A stretch of 19,088 nt of DNA from DATECU01 sp035286745 (GTDB taxonomy: Bacteria > Acidobacteriota > Vicinamibacteria > Fen-336). The notes under the pieces are model-generated. The model ran no database searches, had not been told where the DNA came from, and saw only the letters and a program-made list of their open reading frames with translations. This document shows positions 15,276 through 19,088 of this stretch, one piece after another. Position 1 is the stretch's first letter. The number at the start of each line of letters is the position of its first letter. The DNA lies in the NCBI GenBank assembly GCA_035286745.1, contig DATECU010000077.1, positions 1 to 19,088 of the forward strand. The letters are read 5' to 3'. The position numbers and the translations under genes are program-made.

Positions 15276-17927
15276 GTGCCACCTGAAGGGACGCGGGCTC
15301 GATGGGAGCGCGTGAAGAGCCTGTTCCATGAGGCCAGTGGGCTCCCGCGAGCTGAGCGGCTGGCTCTCCTGGACTCCGCCTGCACGGACGACCCGGCCTT
15401 GCGGAGCGAGGTCGAGTCCCTGCTTCTGGCCCGTAGCGCGGCGGGGGACTTCCTGGAGCAGCCCACCGCCTGGAGTGAGATCGCGGTCCCCGACCTCACA
15501 GGTCAGCGGATCGGCCCCTGGCGCATCGAACGCGAGCTGGGGCAAGGCGGCATGGGGATCGTCTACCTCGCCACCCGAGCCGACGGCCAGTTCGAGCAGC
15601 GGGCCGCGCTCAAGTTGGTCCTTCGCGGCATGGACTCCGACGCCGTGCTGCGCCGCTTTCTCTCCGAGCGCCGCATCCTGGCTTCCCTGGCGCACCCCAA
15701 CATCGCCCGCCTCCTGGACGGCGGGTCCACCCCCGAAGGGCGACCCTACTTCGTGATGGAAGCCATCGAGGGCGAGTCTCTGGTCGACTACTGCGATGGA
15801 CGCCGACTTGGCCTGGAAGCGCGCCTCCGGCTCTTCCTGACCGCCTGCGACGCCGTCCACTACGCCCACCAGAAGCTGGTGCTCCACCGCGACCTCAAGC
15901 CCGACAACATCCTGGTGGGTGCGGATGGGGTGCTCAAGCTCCTGGACTTCGGGATTGCCAAAGTGCTTTCCGGTCCCGAGGACTCCGAGCTGACGGTTGC
16001 GGGAGGACGGCCCATGTCGCCCGAGTACGCGAGCCCGGAACAGGTGCGCGGCGAACCCCTGGCGACCGCGAGCGACGTCTACTCGCTCGGCGTGGTGCTC
16101 TATCGATTGCTCACCGGCAGCGGCCCCTACGGAGCGACTCGGCGAGAGCCAGCCGCGGTGGCGCAGCTGGTGCTGACTCAGGAACCGTTGAAGCCGTCGG
16201 TGCAGGCGGCGCGGAGCGGGAACCCGCTCAACCGCTCCTGGCGTCGCGACCTCGAAGGCGACCTCGACCGGGTGGTGCTCAAGGCTCTCCAGAAGACGCC
16301 CGAGCGGCGCTACGCTTCGGTCGACGAACTCGCCGCCGATATCCGGCGCTACTTGGAGGGCCTGCCGGTGAACGCGCATCCACCGGCGCTGACCTATCGC
16401 GCGGGGAAGTTCGTCAGGCGCCACCGGGGCGCGGTCGCCGCCTCGACCCTGGTGACGGTCAGCCTGCTGGGGGGCACCGGGATGGCCCTACGCCAGGCCA
16501 GCATCGCTGAACGCTACCACCTACGGGCGGAGAAGCGGTCCCGCGATGCGCAACGCCTGGCCAACAGTCTGGTCTTCGAGCTGCACGACGCGATTCGCGA
16601 CCTCCCGGGTGCCACGCAGCCTCGGGCTCTCTTGCTCAAGCGGGCTTCGGAGATGCTTGACACGCTGGCCGTGGATACGCCCGACGATCCCGTCCTGGCC
16701 GAAGAGGTGGCCATCGCCTACCACAAGCTGGGAGCCGTCCTTCGCTCGGGGGGGCACGCCAACCTCGGGGAGCGGGAGGCGGCCTTGGCCGCCCACCGCC
16801 AGGGACTCGCGATACGGGAGCGACTGGCCGCGGACTCTCCCGCCGACCTGACCCGGCAGGGCCGGCTGATCGAGAGCCATCTCGAGATGGTCCACGCTCT
16901 CCAGGGACCAAAGGCCGTTGACCACGCTCGCCGTGCTCTGGCCCTCGCCGAGCGGCTGGTTGCCCTCGAGTCCCACAGCGAGAAGTCCAGGAGGCTGTGG
17001 GCGCGAGCTCTCTACGCCGAGGGCTGGACCCTGGTCGTGAGTGGTGACCTGGCGGCAGCCAGAGCCTGTCTCGAGAAGGCCCTAGCGGCCTTCGAGACGC
17101 TGCTGGCCGCCGCCCCGGGGGACGCGGCCACTCTGCGAGCCACGATCCTGTCGCACAAGCGCCTTGCCGCGATCTTGGCCGCCCAGGGCGAACTATCGGC
17201 GGCCCTCGCGCACTATCGGAAGGTCGTGGCCTGGGATCAGGCGCGCGCCGCCGAGAATCCAGCGAGCGTCGAGGCGAGCTTCGACCTCTCGGTCTCCCTT
17301 GTCGACTACGGCTGGGCGCTCGCGAGGAGCGGCGACCAGCGGGCTGCCATCGAGCAGTACCAGCGTGCCCTGGGGATCCGGGAGACGTTGGTCCATGCCG
17401 ATCCCGGAAACGCCCTGGCCCGGTTCGGCCTGGGTTTTGTCCTGGTGCGCCTGGGCAGCGCATCTCAAGGGGCGGGCCGCCATCGTGACGCCCTTGCCTT
17501 CTACCGGCGCGCCGAAGAGGCTCTGGGTCCCCAGCCGGCGAACCAGGATGTGCTTCCAGAGATCTACCGGGCCAGGAGCGAGTCCTACGCGACGCTGCGA
17601 CAGTGGGACCAGGCTTTGGCCTGCGCCCGAAAGGCGATGCAGTTGGGCTCGGCGTCCCGGGCCAGGGAGCCGACCAACGCCTGGCTCCGCATTGATGCCG
17701 CCCGGGAACAAATCGCCCTGGGCCGTGCGCTTCTGGGATCGGCGCCCCGGGCGGATCGAGGGACCGGGGCCAGGTCCTGGCGACTGGAGGCCGCGGCTGC
17801 CTACCGCGAGGCGCTGCGAATCGCGGCTGAGCTTGAGGCTGAGCATCGCCTGGCTGGCGGGGACCTCGACCTGCCCGATCAGGCCCGAGCCGGCCTGACC
17901 CAAGCCGAGCGAGAACTCGCGAAATAG
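15276..17927 (+). CDS. Membrane-anchored Ser/Thr protein kinase with TPR repeats
   Basis: 883 residues, GTG start at 15276 without a clear ribosome-binding site; a later GTG at 15312 is the alternative. Residues 1-65 are a helical module (RWERVKSLFHEASGLPRAERLALLDSACTD) seen in kinases of this type. The kinase domain spans about 80-365: G-loop GQGGMG (89-94), Lys113 in AALKLV, catalytic loop HRDLKPDN (204-211, D206), DFG (224-226), activation segment ending SPEYASPE, and the later DVYSLGVVLY. All catalytic residues are kept, so it should be active. A single membrane helix is at about 387-405. The rest, about 430-880, is helical TPR-type repeats, likely outside the cytosol. It probably controls the sigma factor encoded just upstream, or acts in its pathway. 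Confidence 0.92.
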   Translation: MPPEGTRARWERVKSLFHEASGLPRAERLALLDSACTDDPALRSEVESLLLARSAAGDFLEQPTAWSEIAVPDLTGQRIGPWRIERELGQGGMGIVYLATRADGQFEQRAALKLVLRGMDSDAVLRRFLSERRILASLAHPNIARLLDGGSTPEGRPYFVMEAIEGESLVDYCDGRRLGLEARLRLFLTACDAVHYAHQKLVLHRDLKPDNILVGADGVLKLLDFGIAKVLSGPEDSELTVAGGRPMSPEYASPEQVRGEPLATASDVYSLGVVLYRLLTGSGPYGATRREPAAVAQLVLTQEPLKPSVQAARSGNPLNRSWRRDLEGDLDRVVLKALQKTPERRYASVDELAADIRRYLEGLPVNAHPPALTYRAGKFVRRHRGAVAASTLVTVSLLGGTGMALRQASIAERYHLRAEKRSRDAQRLANSLVFELHDAIRDLPGATQPRALLLKRASEMLDTLAVDTPDDPVLAEEVAIAYHKLGAVLRSGGHANLGEREAALAAHRQGLAIRERLAADSPADLTRQGRLIESHLEMVHALQGPKAVDHARRALALAERLVALESHSEKSRRLWARALYAEGWTLVVSGDLAAARACLEKALAAFETLLAAAPGDAATLRATILSHKRLAAILAAQGELSAALAHYRKVVAWDQARAAENPASVEASFDLSVSLVDYGWALARSGDQRAAIEQYQRALGIRETLVHADPGNALARFGLGFVLVRLGSASQGAGRHRDALAFYRRAEEALGPQPANQDVLPEIYRARSESYATLRQWDQALACARKAMQLGSASRAREPTNAWLRIDAAREQIALGRALLGSAPRADRGTGARSWRLEAAAAYREALRIAAELEAEHRLAGGDLDLPDQARAGLTQAERELAK

Positions 17928-18137
17928 CCCCGCCCCGATCTCGTCGTCGGGCGGATTGCCCGAATCGACGTCGCCGTCATGACTCGCGGACGGTAAGGCC
18001 GCATGAGCCGTTTGGCGTTCCCCTCTCGCGTCAAGAGACAAGGGAGTCACCTTTCCCCTGACCGCGCCCATGCACCAGACGGCCGAATACGACTCGCACC
18101 CGAGGGCTAGCGCCGAACCCCTTGTGGGGGGGCGTCT
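17928..18137. other. Intergenic region after the kinase gene, no gene seen
   Basis: About 210 bases. A 35-codon ATG frame at 18003-18110 has neither a ribosome-binding site nor recognisable features. GGGC-GGATT-GCCC and a CCCGA/TCGGG pair just after the kinase stop are too weak to call a terminator and lack a T-run. No promoter was found for the genes that follow. Confidence 0.5.
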
Positions 18138-18239
18138 GTGATCGGGTTTGACAGCGACCAGGCCATCGAGCGCTTGAGCTCTGCCGCAGCCGGAGCCTGC
18201 CGACTGCAGGCCGTCGGTACCCACCGGAGACTTGTGTGA
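18138..18239 (+). pseudogene. Degenerate copy of the start of the next gene (33 codons)
   Basis: The frame GTG...TGA encodes 33 residues, MIGFDSDQAIERLSSAAAG followed by a divergent tail. It aligns with the start of the neighbour, MNGFDSVHLAIERLSTDAAG, with one residue deleted; the DNA GGGTTTGACAGCG is identical. It looks like a ~98-base tandem duplication of that gene's 5' end that has since drifted. However, its stop overlaps the next GTG as GTGA, so it could instead be a translated leader that couples translation. A GTGGGGGGG stretch lies upstream as a possible ribosome-binding site. Confidence 0.5.
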
Positions 18240-18688
18240 ACGGGTTTGACAGCGTCCACCTGGCGATCGAGCGGCTGAGCACGGACGCGGCTGGAAGCCA
18301 CTGGCTGGAGACCGCCGGTGCTTACGAGGGACGGCCTCTCGGTCTGCTGATCGCCCTGCACCCGGCGACGCCTGCCGGAGCCCTGCAACTGGTCACCGCC
18401 GGCGAGGCAAGCTGCCCGCTCTTGGCGCGTCTTCTGGGTCTGACGGGCGGCCCCAATCCACGCCGAGTGGGGTTTTCGCAGAGCTTCGGCACGGTGCCTG
18501 TCGAAGGCGATCCCCGGACAATGCTGACCCGCTGCGTCACGCTCCGAGTCTTCGACCGCGGAAACCGACCGCATCCGGAGATCTACCTGCGGGTCGACTT
18601 GCCGGCGCGGAAGCTCGAGCTGTGTATTCAGGACCCGCGTGCGGTGGCCACACTCGCCCTCCCGCGACAAGCTGAGCTAATGAAGTAG
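18236..18688 (+). CDS. Unrecognised 150-residue protein
   Basis: GTG start at 18236, preceded by GGAGA at a suitable distance and by the GTGA overlap with the upstream small frame. No signal peptide or membrane segment. The chain has mixed helical and strand segments (N-terminal FDSVHLAIERLSTDAAG, central LGLLIALHPATPAGALQLV, C-terminal PEIYLRVDLPARKLELCIQ). I do not recognise the family and find no catalytic motif. The frame is long, avoids stops and has a ribosome-binding site, so it is likely real. The membrane-protein gene that follows starts 24 bases after its stop, in the same frame, and may belong to the same transcript. Confidence 0.65.
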   Translation: MNGFDSVHLAIERLSTDAAGSHWLETAGAYEGRPLGLLIALHPATPAGALQLVTAGEASCPLLARLLGLTGGPNPRRVGFSQSFGTVPVEGDPRTMLTRCVTLRVFDRGNRPHPEIYLRVDLPARKLELCIQDPRAVATLALPRQAELMK

Positions 18689-18712
18689 TGGGCCTCCGCC
18701 GACTGGAGGGCG

Positions 18713-19088
18713 ATGAAGCAACCGGCTATCATTCAGCGGGGCGCGTTGATGGAGTCCCTCCAGGTTGGCATCATCAATCTCTACATTGTGGCCCTGTGGG
18801 CCCTTGTCATTCCCTGTCTATCGGTGTCGGTCCACTTGCGATTCTCCGGAACTGGCCAGGCACCAGGCGGGAAGAGATCCATCAAGCATGTCCTCCCGTC
18901 CTTGATACTGCTGGGAGCGATCGCCTACCTGACCGTCTCCGTTCAAGACATCAACCCCATTTGTTCCGGCGCCGGCGACGGCTACTTCGTATGCGCCGGA
19001 CACAAGGACGCCGTCTCGTTTGATGCGGCTCGGATCATTACGACCACGAAGATGTTGTCTGACATGGCTCGCACCATCGGCATTCCGG
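18713..19088 (+). CDS. Membrane protein of unknown function, truncated at the window edge
   Basis: 125 residues are visible from the ATG at 18713, which has GGAGGG close before it; an ATG at 18749 is an alternative. Two hydrophobic helices are likely, at about 18-40 (VGIINLYIVALWALVIPCLSV) and about 60-77 (LPSLILLGAIAYLTV), with a basic loop between them. The part after the second helix has two Cys (84 and 94) that could form a disulfide if exported. The gene continues beyond the window. Codon use is less GC-biased than in the neighbours: by hand count 32 of 125 codons end in A or T. Family unrecognised. Confidence 0.6.
   Translation, partial: MKQPAIIQRGALMESLQVGIINLYIVALWALVIPCLSVSVHLRFSGTGQAPGGKRSIKHVLPSLILLGAIAYLTVSVQDINPICSGAGDGYFVCAGHKDAVSFDAARIITTTKMLSDMARTIGIP

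Noticed and set aside
15051..16424. Long open frame on the minus strand opposite the kinase gene
   Set aside because: Antisense shadow of the kinase gene, whose catalytic motifs are unmistakable; no ribosome-binding site.
17928..17965. Possible terminator hairpin after the kinase stop
   Set aside because: Stems of only 4-5 base pairs and no T-run.
18003..18110. Short ATG frame of 35 codons after the kinase gene
   Set aside because: No ribosome-binding site, no recognisable features and no link to the neighbours.

Overview
The window is GC-rich bacterial chromosome with tightly packed genes, many GTG starts and many 4-base start/stop overlaps. Three features point most strongly to Acidobacteriota: an ECF sigma factor followed by a Ser/Thr kinase with TPR repeats, a winged-helix/TPR regulator, and a DivIVA gene beside a DUF167 gene. 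Myxococcota or Gemmatimonadota remain possible. No rRNA, tRNA, IS element, phage gene or CRISPR array was seen. The assignment to a phylum is an inference from gene content, not from a marker gene.

Left part (1-2628). A secreted protein of unknown function runs off the left edge on the minus strand. Divergent from it is a two-gene operon (1565-2628): a putative nucleotidyltransferase-fold protein and an unrecognised 119-residue basic protein, joined by a GTGA overlap and apparently transcribed as a leaderless message.

Leucine/isovalerate catabolism (2618-7915, all minus strand). In order of transcription these are methylcrotonyl-CoA carboxylase beta subunit, methylglutaconyl-CoA hydratase, biotin carboxylase, a small biotin-carrier protein, and hydroxymethylglutaryl-CoA lyase. 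Together they would convert 3-methylcrotonyl-CoA to acetyl-CoA and acetoacetate. The carboxylase alpha subunit, normally one chain of about 655 residues, is split at an ATGA overlap beside a run of five C. Isovaleryl-CoA dehydrogenase and a LiuR-type regulator are absent. A VapBC-like toxin-antitoxin pair (8025-8654) sits directly upstream, separated from the operon by a strong GC-rich hairpin.

Middle part (8870-13903). A soluble winged-helix/TolB-like/TPR protein on the plus strand converges on a minus-strand operon of DUF167, imidazolonepropionase (hutI), and an ABC-2 type exporter (ATPase and permease). All members of that operon overlap by 4 bases.

Right part (13982-19088). divIVA (minus) diverges from an ECF sigma factor gene with a good sigma-70-type promoter, TTGCAC-17-TATACT, which overlaps four copies of CTGCGGG. 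The sigma gene is followed by a membrane-anchored Ser/Thr kinase with a TPR-rich C-terminal half, a likely signalling pair. Beyond the kinase lie a 33-codon reading frame that is a degenerate copy of the start of the next gene, a 150-residue unknown protein, and a truncated membrane protein gene at the right edge.
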